From an uncultured Alphaproteobacteria bacterium (GTDB lineage: Bacteria > Pseudomonadota > Alphaproteobacteria > Caulobacterales > Hyphomonadaceae): 5,074 bases of DNA. The notes beneath the pieces were generated by a model that was not told the DNA's origin, searched no databases, and was given only the letters and a program-made list of their open reading frames with translations. Location of the stretch: the NCBI GenBank assembly GCA_903831485.1, contig CAIKXW010000392.1:1-5074 (forward strand), given 5' to 3'. Positions 1 through 5,074 of this stretch are shown piece by piece. Positions within the stretch are counted from its first letter, which is position 1; each line of letters begins with the position of its first letter. Made by a program: the position numbers and the translations under genes.

Positions 1-723
1 CATCCGCGCAATATCCTGCGGCCGCGACAGCCGGTGGTCGCCATCCTTGATCAGCGACCACACCACATCCTTCGAGCGCAGCTTGTCCGCCAGATCCAGC
101 GAATGGGTCCACGGCACATCCGGATCGAGCCCACCCTGCAGAATGCGCACGGGCGCCTCGATCGCGATTTCGCCCTCCAGCACATTCCACTCGCGCCCCT
201 CGACGATCAGCTCGCGTGTGATCGGATAGCCGGCGGGGTCATAGTCAGACGGCCGCGTCCAGAACCCCTCTTCCATGATCTGGCGCCTTTGGCTCTCGTC
301 GAACGACGCCCACATAAGCTTGTCGGTGAAATCCGGCGCCGGCGCCAGCAGCACCAGCCCCTTCACCCGCTCCGGACGCGCCAGCGCCAGGAGCAGCGCC
401 ATCCACCCGCCCATCGATGATCCGACCAGAACCAGCGGCCCATCCGTCAGCCTGTCGACCACAGCCAAAGCATCCGACCGCCAGCGGCCAATGGTGCCGT
501 CGGCAAACGCCCCGCTGCTCTCGCCATGCCCGAGATAGTCGAACCGCACAAAGCTCCGCCCGGCCTCCCGGCAGGCGGCATGCAGCACCGACGCCTTCTC
601 GCCCAGCATGTCGGAATGAAACCCGCCGAGCCACACCACCCCGGCGCGTCCCGGATCGCCTTCGCTCCGGCGATAGGCAATCCTCGCCCCGGCTTCGTCG
701 AGATATTCGGCTGCATCTGTCAT
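1..723 (-). CDS. Alpha/beta hydrolase, ABHD10-like (3' end outside window)
   Basis: The minus strand reads open from an ATG at 723 to the left edge, giving 241 codons with no stop, so the C-terminus is missing. The protein has the serine hydrolase fold pattern: an oxyanion-type turn GGFHSDM at residues 33-39, FDYLGHGESSG at 61-71, the nucleophile elbow GSSMGG at 101-106 (Ser103), GGLDPDVPW at 197-205 with the probable acid Asp200, and DGDHRLS at 228-234 with the catalytic His230. This spacing and the GxxDxxVPW and SDHR-like blocks recall the ABHD10 / acyl-glucuronide esterase and thioesterase group; the exact substrate cannot be read from sequence. There is no signal peptide, so it is probably cytosolic. 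A GGGGAG ribosome binding site (plus-strand 733-738) lies 9 bases before the ATG, which supports this start. It is transcribed divergently from the glycosyltransferase genes. The catalytic triad is complete, so the gene looks intact as far as it can be seen. Confidence 0.93.
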   Translation of the reverse strand, partial: MTDAAEYLDEAGARIAYRRSEGDPGRAGVVWLGGFHSDMLGEKASVLHAACREAGRSFVRFDYLGHGESSGAFADGTIGRWRSDALAVVDRLTDGPLVLVGSSMGGWMALLLALARPERVKGLVLLAPAPDFTDKLMWASFDESQRRQIMEEGFWTRPSDYDPAGYPITRELIVEGREWNVLEGEIAIEAPVRILQGGLDPDVPWTHSLDLADKLRSKDVVWSLIKDGDHRLSRPQDIARM

Positions 724-799
724 GGCCTTGTTCTCCCCGGTTTGCGTTGAACTGAAAAGCGACTATTGGGGCCACGGGGGATCGCACGGGGAATCACGC
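724..799. promoter_or_regulatory. Divergent intergenic region between hydrolase and glycosyltransferase
   Basis: This short gap lies between two divergent starts and should hold promoters for both directions. It has a locally A/T-richer patch at about 747-768. On the plus strand TTTGCG (741-746), a 17-base gap and TATTGG (764-769) is a weak sigma-70-type match that would place a start of transcription shortly before the GT4 ribosome binding site. I could not pick a convincing minus-strand promoter. A GAATC at 791-795 fits the GANTC site methylated by CcrM in alphaproteobacteria; it overlaps the end of the GT4 ribosome binding site. The regulatory role is inference. Confidence 0.35.
788..792 (+). 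promoter_or_regulatory. Ribosome binding site supporting a TTG start for the family 4 glycosyltransferase
   Basis: GGGGA ends 7 bases before TTG at 800. No comparable purine run precedes the upstream in-frame ATG at 722, whose own start would overlap the hydrolase start on the other strand. This decides the start chosen for the gene. Confidence 0.6.
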
Positions 800-1957
800 T
801 TGCCGCTGAGCGGGGCAACGATCCTGCAGGTCATCCCGCACCTCGCCGCCGGCGGGGCCGAACGCACGGCCATCGAAGTGACCGAAGCGCTGACGGCCGC
901 AGGCGCCAGATCGCTCGTCGCCAGCCAGGGCGGCCGCCTCGAGGCCGAACTCGTCCGCGCTGGCGGCGAACTGATCCGCATCGACAACCTGCCGACCAAG
1001 AACCCGCTCGCCATCCGCGCCAATGCCGGCGTCCTCGCAAAGATCGCAGCCGACAGGAAAGTCAGCCTGATCCACGCCCGCTCCCGCGCTCCCGCCTGGA
1101 GCGCACTCTGGGCGGCGCGGCAGGCAAAGCTCCCCTTCGTCACCACCTATCACGGCGTCTACAGCGCGAAGGGCGGGCTCAAGCGTCTCTACAATTCGGT
1201 GATGGCGCGCGGCGACAGGGTGATCGCCAATTCCGACTTCACGGCCCGCCACATCCTTGCCGAACACCCCTGGGCGAACGGCCGGATCGTCACCATCCAT
1301 CGCGGCGTCGACATCGCGAAGTTCTCGCCTGGCGCGGTCTCGGCGGAACGCAAGGACGCCCTGCTCAAATCCTGGAAGCTGCAACCGGCGACGGGCGCCA
1401 CCATCCTCCTCCCCGCCCGCCTCACCGGCTGGAAAGGCCATCGCGAAGCCATCGCCGCCGCCGCCATCCTGAAAGCGCAGGGCGCTGCATTCCGCATGCT
1501 GTTCGTTGGCGACGCCCAGGGCCGCGACGGCTACAGCCACGAACTCGCCACGCTGATCGCCGCGGCCAGTCTTGACGGACAGGTAATGATGGTAGGGCAT
1601 TGCGACGACATGCCAGCCGCCCTCGCCCTTGCAGATATCGTGATTGCGCCCTCCAACCTGCCCGAAGCGTTCGGCCGGGTTGCGGCCGAAGCCGGCGCCA
1701 TGGCGGTTCCCGCGATCGGCTCCAGCATAGGCGCACAGGGCGAGATCATCGCCGATGGCGCAACCGGCCTCATTGTGCCGCCAGCAAATCCCGAAGCATT
1801 GGCCGCGGCGATGAGCAGGCTCCTCGCCATGGGGCCGGATGGGCGGCGCGCCATGGGCGATGCAGCCCTTCTCAGGGTCCGCGAGCGCTTTACAACATCT
1901 GCGCTTCAGAAGGCGACGCTGGCAGTCTATGAAGGCCTGACAGGTCAGGCCCGATGA
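800..1957 (+). CDS. Glycosyltransferase family 4 (GT-B fold)
   Basis: This is a probable cytoplasmic, membrane-face glycosyltransferase that moves a sugar from a nucleotide donor to a growing LPS core or other surface glycan. From the TTG start it is 385 residues, a normal length for the family. The N-terminal half carries the early motif ILQVIPHLAAGGAERT (8-23), with the GGAE loop typical of GT4 enzymes, and HARSRAPAW at 92-100. The C-terminal donor-binding half has RLTGWKGH (207-214) and the E-x7-E motif EAFGRVAAE with Glu289 and Glu297. I chose TTG because homology-like sequence begins just after it and a GGGGA site precedes it. Starting at ATG 722 would add 26 residues that look unlike a GT4 N-terminus. 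Its stop overlaps the start of the family 9 transferase (ATGA), implying translational coupling. An LpsB-like core mannosyltransferase role is possible, but donor and acceptor cannot be told from sequence. Confidence 0.92.
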   Translation: MPLSGATILQVIPHLAAGGAERTAIEVTEALTAAGARSLVASQGGRLEAELVRAGGELIRIDNLPTKNPLAIRANAGVLAKIAADRKVSLIHARSRAPAWSALWAARQAKLPFVTTYHGVYSAKGGLKRLYNSVMARGDRVIANSDFTARHILAEHPWANGRIVTIHRGVDIAKFSPGAVSAERKDALLKSWKLQPATGATILLPARLTGWKGHREAIAAAAILKAQGAAFRMLFVGDAQGRDGYSHELATLIAAASLDGQVMMVGHCDDMPAALALADIVIAPSNLPEAFGRVAAEAGAMAVPAIGSSIGAQGEIIADGATGLIVPPANPEALAAAMSRLLAMGPDGRRAMGDAALLRVRERFTTSALQKATLAVYEGLTGQAR

Positions 1958-3144
1958 GCATACTGGACAACTACACCCCGCCCCCGAACCCCGGCGACAC
2001 GCTTCGCCGGGTGCTGGTCATCAAGCTCGGCGCGCTGGGCGATTTCATGCAGGCGCTGGGCGCCATGCGCGTGGTGCGTGCAACCCACCCGTCGGCGCGG
2101 ATCACCCTGCTGACGACCGAGCCCTTCGAAGCCTTCGCCAAGGCCTGTCCCTATTTCGACATCGTCGAAGCCGACGGCCGCCCGCGCGACATCAAGGGCC
2201 GCACCGACCTGATCCGCCGCCTGCGCGCGGCCAACTACGACATGGTCTACGACTTCCAGAACAATGACCGGACCGCCCAGTACTTTGTCGGCCTCACCGG
2301 CAAGAAGCCGCTCTGGTCGGGCGCCGCCAAGGGCGCCTCGCACCAGCACATAAATCCCGAGCGGGCCGAAATGCACAATTTCGACCGCCTGGCCGAACAG
2401 TTGCTGCATGCCGGCCTCGGACCCAAGCCGCCGGGCGATCCGACCGGCTGGTTCATCGGGCGGGAGCTGACCCCCAGCCTCGACTGGGTCCGCCCGGCCT
2501 TCCGCGACCCGCCGCGTTTCCAGCCGGCCTTCTTCGGCCTGAATGGTCCCTACGTCCTGATCATCCCGGGCTCCTCGGCCGAGCATCCGGAAAAGCGCTG
2601 GCCGGTCGACCGCTTCATCGGCCTCTCCAGCTGGTTCGCTGCCGGAGGCGTGACGCCCGTCATCGTCGGCGGCAAGGCCGAAGGCGATATCGGCGCCCAG
2701 ATCCAGCGCAAGGAACCCCGCGCCAAGAGCATCATCGGACGGACCGACCTGTTCCAGCTCGCAACCCTGTCCGAGCGCGCCCTGCTGGCGATCGGCGGCG
2801 ATACCGGTCCGATGCATCTGGCGGCGGCCGCCCGCGTTCCGGGCGTCTGCCTGTTCGCGCAGGAGTGGAATGAAGAGATGGCGCTGGATCTCCACACCGT
2901 CTGGAACCCCAAGACCCGCCTCGGCCGGGCGGCCCCCCGCGGCGGCCCGATGATGGTCCTGCACGCCCAGGCCCTCGAACAGATCGGGCTGGACGACGTG
3001 AAGCGGGCCGCCTTCGGCCTCGGCATCCTCCCGGCCGGTATGGCGCCGTACGGCCCCGTGCCGGCCGCGCCCCAGGCTGGGGACAATCTTGCCGAACCGC
3101 CTGCGGAATCCGCCGGCGCTCTTGCGCAAGGCCCGAATTCTTGA
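1954..3144 (+). CDS. Glycosyltransferase family 9, heptosyltransferase-like
   Basis: The product is a 396-residue GT-B enzyme of the ADP-heptose:LPS heptosyltransferase family (WaaC/WaaF-like), expected to act at the inner face of the inner membrane in LPS core assembly. Visible family marks are [13 protein letters not shown] at 23-35, where Asp30 matches the catalytic base position; [12 protein letters not shown] at 206-217, with Lys214 in the donor phosphate-binding position; and [12 protein letters not shown] at 281-292, the donor-binding Asp-Thr-Gly-x-x-His motif. The start is ATG within an ATGA overlap with the upstream GT4 gene, so the two are very likely translated together. After about residue 354 the protein runs into a Pro/Ala/Gly-rich tail of roughly 40 residues that lacks family motifs. 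The final codons overlap the proposed infC promoter. The family is clear; calling it strictly a heptosyltransferase is inference, since some GT9 members use other sugars. Confidence 0.93.
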   Translation: MSILDNYTPPPNPGDTLRRVLVIKLGALGDFMQALGAMRVVRATHPSARITLLTTEPFEAFAKACPYFDIVEADGRPRDIKGRTDLIRRLRAANYDMVYDFQNNDRTAQYFVGLTGKKPLWSGAAKGASHQHINPERAEMHNFDRLAEQLLHAGLGPKPPGDPTGWFIGRELTPSLDWVRPAFRDPPRFQPAFFGLNGPYVLIIPGSSAEHPEKRWPVDRFIGLSSWFAAGGVTPVIVGGKAEGDIGAQIQRKEPRAKSIIGRTDLFQLATLSERALLAIGGDTGPMHLAAAARVPGVCLFAQEWNEEMALDLHTVWNPKTRLGRAAPRGGPMMVLHAQALEQIGLDDVKRAAFGLGILPAGMAPYGPVPAAPQAGDNLAEPPAESAGALAQGPNS

Positions 3145-3169
3145 ACATTGCCCCGTTCGCGGGCATATT
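3141..3169 (+). promoter_or_regulatory. Putative sigma-70-type promoter for infC
   Basis: TTGAAC (3141-3146) and CATATT (3164-3169) are separated by exactly 17 bases, the preferred spacing. Each hexamer matches 4 of 6 consensus positions. The -35 box overlaps the stop codon of the family 9 transferase. Transcription would begin near 3175-3177, giving a leader of about 40 bases before the infC start. Read-through from the upstream genes is also possible. Confidence 0.5.
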
Positions 3170-3187
3170 GCGCTGTCCGGCAGCGCA
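3169..3187 (+). other. Perfect 7-bp hairpin in the infC leader
   Basis: TGCGCTG (3169-3175) and CAGCGCA (3181-3187) are perfect inverted copies around the 5-base loop TCCGG. No T-run follows, so this is not a classic intrinsic terminator. It lies between the proposed -10 box and the AAGGAG site. It could protect the 5' end of the message, influence translation, or simply be chance in GC-rich DNA. Confidence 0.45.
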
Positions 3188-3201
3188 TCCCGGAAGTCAC
3201 C

Positions 3202-3207
3202 AAGGAG
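3202..3207 (+). promoter_or_regulatory. infC: Strong ribosome binding site of infC, fixing an ATC start
   Basis: AAGGAG lies 7 bases before the ATC at 3215. It is the only strong purine site near the expected IF-3 N-terminus, and no in-frame ATG, GTG or TTG follows at usable distance. It therefore decides the non-canonical start. Confidence 0.8.
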
Positions 3208-3214
3208 ATCGACC

Positions 3215-3754
3215 ATCGCTCAGCGTCCACAAGCGGCCCAGTCGCCAAAGAAGGAAGGTCCGCAGATCAACGAGGATATCCGCGCGCCGCGCGTCCTCCT
3301 GATTGACGAGAAAGGCGAGAAGCAGGGCGAGATGCCGATCGAGGCGGCGCTTGATGCAGCCAAGGAGGCCGGGCTCGACCTCGTCATGGTGGCGCCCGAC
3401 AACGAACCTCCGGTGGTCAAGATTTCCGACTACGGCAAGCAGCGCTTCGCCGAGCAGAAGAAGAAGGCCGAAGCCCGCAAGAAGCAGAAGTCGGCTGACC
3501 TGAAAGAGATCAAGCTTCGCCCGAACATCGACAAGCACGATTACGAGGTGAAGGGCCGCTCGATCCGCCGCTTCTTCGAGGAGGGCGACAAGGTGAAGAT
3601 CACCATGCGCTTCCGCGGACGCGAAATGGCGCACCAGCACCTCGGCATGGAATTGCTGGCCAAGGTGAAGGCGGAGTTCGCCGACGTCGCCAAGGTCGAA
3701 TCCGAACCGCGCCTTGAAGGCCGGCAAATGGTCATGGTGCTCTCGCCGCGCTGA
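3215..3754 (+). CDS. infC: Translation initiation factor IF-3, ATC start codon
   Basis: IF-3 binds the 30S ribosomal subunit, blocks early joining of 50S and checks that the start codon pairs correctly with initiator tRNA. The 179-residue product has the whole family layout. A short basic N-tail leads into the N-domain at about 16-80 ([16 protein letters not shown], then the signature [14 protein letters not shown] at 69-82). A Lys/Arg/Ala-rich linker helix spans about 79-93. The C-domain from about 95 includes [15 protein letters not shown] and [11 protein letters not shown]. Length is normal. The gene starts at ATC behind AAGGAG; the in-frame ATG at 3089 lies inside the upstream gene, and the next ATG (3332) would remove most of the N-domain. 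Rare starts such as AUU, AUC or AUA are known for infC and make IF-3 repress its own translation; that this applies here is inference from the start codon. No rpmI or rplT follows directly. Confidence 0.95.
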   Translation: MAQRPQAAQSPKKEGPQINEDIRAPRVLLIDEKGEKQGEMPIEAALDAAKEAGLDLVMVAPDNEPPVVKISDYGKQRFAEQKKKAEARKKQKSADLKEIKLRPNIDKHDYEVKGRSIRRFFEEGDKVKITMRFRGREMAHQHLGMELLAKVKAEFADVAKVESEPRLEGRQMVMVLSPR

Positions 3755-3782
3755 TGCCCGGCGAACCCCGTTTGCAGAGCAT

Positions 3783-3786
3783 GGAG
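3783..3786 (+). promoter_or_regulatory. Ribosome binding site selecting the lipoprotein start at 3796
   Basis: GGAG lies 9 bases before ATG 3796. Neither in-frame alternative (ATG 3754, overlapping the infC stop, and ATG 3781) has so clear a site, and both would add acidic residues ahead of the signal peptide. Confidence 0.5.
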
Positions 3787-3795
3787 CGTGACGTG

Positions 3796-4500
3796 ATGTT
3801 CAGGTCTGGCGTGGCGATCATGGCCGCCTCCGTTCTCGCTGCCTGTGCTGGAGGCGAGTCGACACCGTCGGCCGGACCGTCGTCTGGCAAAGTCTCCTTG
3901 CAGACCGCGCCCTATGCCGGCGAGGCCTCGCCCGGCGCGCCGACATCCCCGCTTGCTGCCCCGCCGGTGCAGGCGCCTGCTGACGCCTCGCCCGAGACGC
4001 CGCAGGACATCTCGCTGTCCACCGTGGCGAACCAGTTCGATCCCGCTCGCCAGCGTTTCGTCTGGGTCTTGCCGCCGGGCATTCACGGCAAGGGTCCGTG
4101 GGATTTCAGGGCCGTCGTGAAGATTCGCGGCGAGCCGAAATTCGAGACCACCCTGCCGCTCAAGGCGGAGGTCACGCCCGCAGGATCGCGCCCCGAATAC
4201 ACTGCGGGCTACGAGATCGTACGCCTGACTGATGACGGACGCTGGGCCGAGAGCACGGCGAAAGTCGACAAGGTGATCCAGGACCTCGTCGCCGAATACG
4301 GCCGCGGTCTTGGAGAACTGGAAATGATCAGCCAGCTCTATGTCGACGTCGACCCCGCCTATCGCGCACAGCATTGCGCCGCAGACGCGCGGCCCGACGT
4401 CCGGGTGTACATGGAGGAGGACGGCAAGCCGCTGATCAGCCTCAACGACGCCGGCATCAGCGTGATGATCGCCCAGGTCGTGCGCGAGGCCTGCGGCTAG
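3796..4500 (+). CDS. Predicted lipoprotein of unknown function
   Basis: I do not recognise this family. From ATG 3796 the product is 234 residues. It begins with a short lipoprotein signal peptide, MFRSG then a hydrophobic run, ending in the lipobox LAAC with Cys17 as the lipidated residue. The next residue is Ala, not Asp, which fits outer-membrane sorting. Residues about 18-70 are rich in Pro, Ala, Ser and Gly and look like a flexible tether. A folded domain seems to span about 72-234, with VWVLPPGIHGKGPWDF at 90-104, a probable helix around 155-170, and two further cysteines, Cys194 and Cys233, that could form a disulfide in the periplasm. An in-frame ATG at 3754 overlaps the infC stop (TGATG), so a longer form is formally possible, but it would give a poor signal peptide. 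With only 41 bases after infC it is probably co-transcribed with it. Confidence 0.82.
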   Translation: MFRSGVAIMAASVLAACAGGESTPSAGPSSGKVSLQTAPYAGEASPGAPTSPLAAPPVQAPADASPETPQDISLSTVANQFDPARQRFVWVLPPGIHGKGPWDFRAVVKIRGEPKFETTLPLKAEVTPAGSRPEYTAGYEIVRLTDDGRWAESTAKVDKVIQDLVAEYGRGLGELEMISQLYVDVDPAYRAQHCAADARPDVRVYMEEDGKPLISLNDAGISVMIAQVVREACG

Positions 4501-4518
4501 GCCCCGCTTTGCGAGGCC
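4500..4518 (+). terminator. Weak hairpin after the lipoprotein gene, possible terminator
   Basis: GGCC (4500-4503) pairs with GGCC (4515-4518), and CGC (4505-4507) pairs with GCG (4511-4513), around a TTT loop with one C-A mismatch. It starts on the last base of the stop codon. No T-run follows, so termination would be weak or would need another factor. Confidence 0.25.
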
Positions 4519-4537
4519 CGCCTAACTGCACCTTCAC

Positions 4538-4565
4538 TTGCCGGGCCACAGCCGCGGCCTACTCT
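4538..4565 (+). promoter_or_regulatory. Putative promoter giving a leaderless message for the I78 gene
   Basis: TTGCCG (4538-4543) and TACTCT (4560-4565) are 16 bases apart. Only 7 bases separate the -10 box from the ATG at 4573, so transcription would begin at or next to the start codon. The lack of any clear ribosome binding site before this ATG agrees with a leaderless message. Both boxes are imperfect matches. Confidence 0.35.
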
Positions 4566-4572
4566 CCTCGGC

Positions 4573-4932
4573 ATGAAAAACGCTCTTCTCGCATTTCTGG
4601 CCGGGGCCGCACTGATGGCGTGCACCCCCGCTTCCGAACCCGCTGCGCCCGAAATGCCCGCAGTCGAGCCATCGGTCGCAGCTCCGATCGAGCCCCAGCC
4701 GATGCCCCAGCCCCCTGCACCCGATCCGACAGCCCCCGGGGCCGACGCGTGCGGCGCCGCCCAGTACGCAGCATTCGTGGGCAAGGCGATCACCGAGCCC
4801 GGCGTCCCGCCAGAAGGCCTGAATGTCCGCTACATCCGCCCGGGCACGCAGGTGACGATGGATTTCCGCGCGGACCGCCTCAACGTCGACATCGACGCGG
4901 CTGACGTCATCACCGGCTTCCGCTGCACCTGA
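4573..4932 (+). CDS. Small lipoprotein with peptidase inhibitor I78 domain
   Basis: The 119-residue product starts MKNALLAF, continues with a hydrophobic run and ends its signal peptide in the lipobox LMAC (14-17), making Cys17 the likely lipid-bearing residue. A Pro/Ala/Glu-rich linker fills about 18-55. The remainder matches the I78 inhibitor pattern: ADACGAAQYAAFVGK at 57-71, then VRYIRPGTQVTMDFRADRLNV at 85-105, and a closing FRC with Cys118 just before the end. Cys60 and Cys118 bracket the domain and could form a disulfide. I78 proteins are related to fungal inhibitors of serine peptidases; in bacteria most are untested, so inhibition of a periplasmic or outside protease is inference. 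There is no clear Shine-Dalgarno sequence before the ATG, although the signal peptide makes this start convincing. It lies between two other predicted lipoproteins on the same strand. Confidence 0.85.
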   Translation: MKNALLAFLAGAALMACTPASEPAAPEMPAVEPSVAAPIEPQPMPQPPAPDPTAPGADACGAAQYAAFVGKAITEPGVPPEGLNVRYIRPGTQVTMDFRADRLNVDIDAADVITGFRCT

Positions 4933-4963
4933 GCCAACCCTCGTGAATTCATGGAGTGACGGC

Positions 4964-5074
4964 ATGAGACTCGCCGCGACGCTGCTGCTCGTCCTCTCGC
5001 TATCGGCCTGCGCAAGCCCGCCTCCAGAGGTCGAGGCGCCCTCCGATCCCAACGCTGCGCTTCCCACGCCGGCC
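4964..5074 (+). CDS. Predicted lipoprotein, N-terminal part only
   Basis: The frame is open from ATG 4964 to the right edge, giving the first 37 residues. They form a textbook lipoprotein signal: MRLAAT, a Leu/Val run, and the lipobox LSAC with Cys16 as the modified residue. A Pro/Ala-rich stretch follows (SPPPEVEAP and beyond), like the tether in the two preceding lipoproteins. GGAG (4953-4956) stands 7 bases before the ATG. The gap from the I78 gene is 31 bases, so they are probably in one transcript. The functional domain lies outside the window. A second I78 protein is possible given the neighbour but cannot be tested here. Confidence 0.78.
   Translation, partial: MRLAATLLLVLSLSACASPPPEVEAPSDPNAALPTPA

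Noticed and set aside
245..787. Minus-strand frame of 180 codons at the hydrolase locus
   Set aside because: It is a shifted-frame shadow. The true hydrolase frame runs from 723 to the left edge without a stop and carries the full catalytic triad.
3121..3130. Perfect palindrome CTTGCGCAAG just upstream of the infC promoter
   Set aside because: A single 10-base palindrome inside coding sequence is easily chance, and I can link it to no known operator.
3089..3214. In-frame ATG 3089 or ATT 3167 as the infC start
   Set aside because: ATG 3089 lies inside the upstream gene and adds sequence unlike IF-3. ATT 3167 overlaps the proposed -10 box and lacks a ribosome binding site.
1945..3216. Antisense open frame of 423 codons, longer than the gene it covers
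   Set aside because: The plus strand here encodes a clear GT9 enzyme with intact motifs. The antisense product is low-complexity Gly/Ala/Arg/Asp sequence without a recognisable domain, as expected opposite GC-rich genes.
4344..4355. Tandem GTCGAC GTCGAC
   Set aside because: It encodes Val-Asp-Val-Asp in the lipoprotein and is explained by codon choice; no longer repeat is present.
3541..4374. Antisense frame of 277 codons across the infC end and the lipoprotein
   Set aside because: It lies opposite two well-supported genes, has no recognisable motif, and is explained by GC-rich codon use.
1..5074. Search for a new defence, mobile or CRISPR-like system
   Set aside because: No direct repeat array, transposase, integrase, tRNA-linked site, toxin-antitoxin pair or abrupt compositional change was seen. 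The gene content is housekeeping and envelope.

Overview
The window reads as a chromosomal segment of a GC-rich alphaproteobacterium. The evidence is strong G/C bias at third codon positions, an infC without an ATG start, LPS-type glycosyltransferases, and the style of the lipoproteins. A Caulobacterales/Hyphomonadaceae-like host is my best guess, from gene style only; there is no rRNA or other direct taxonomic marker. I see no mobile element, tRNA, CRISPR array, phage gene or defence gene. This is ordinary core-genome sequence with a few interesting details.

Layout. Positions 1-723 (minus strand) hold most of an alpha/beta hydrolase of the ABHD10-like type, open at the left edge. A short divergent intergenic region (724-799) separates it from a plus-strand run that continues to the right edge. 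A family 4 glycosyltransferase (800-1957, probable TTG start) overlaps by 4 bases a family 9, heptosyltransferase-like glycosyltransferase (1954-3144). The two look like a translationally coupled pair for LPS core or another surface glycan. The promoter proposed for the next gene overlaps the stop codon of the family 9 gene, and a 7-bp hairpin lies in its leader.

Translation initiation factor IF-3 follows (3215-3754). It appears to start at the rare codon ATC behind an AAGGAG ribosome binding site. This is the usual arrangement for infC, where IF-3 rejects its own non-canonical start and so limits its own synthesis. Three predicted lipoproteins then lie in a row: an unrecognised 234-residue protein (3796-4500), a small lipoprotein with a peptidase inhibitor I78 domain (4573-4932), and the beginning of a third (4964 to the right edge). 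Each has a lipobox and a Pro/Ala-rich stretch after it, which suggests a small envelope-protein cluster. The I78 gene may have its own promoter and a leaderless transcript.

The many other long open frames, including antisense frames longer than the genes they cover, are by-products of high GC content and are not annotated.
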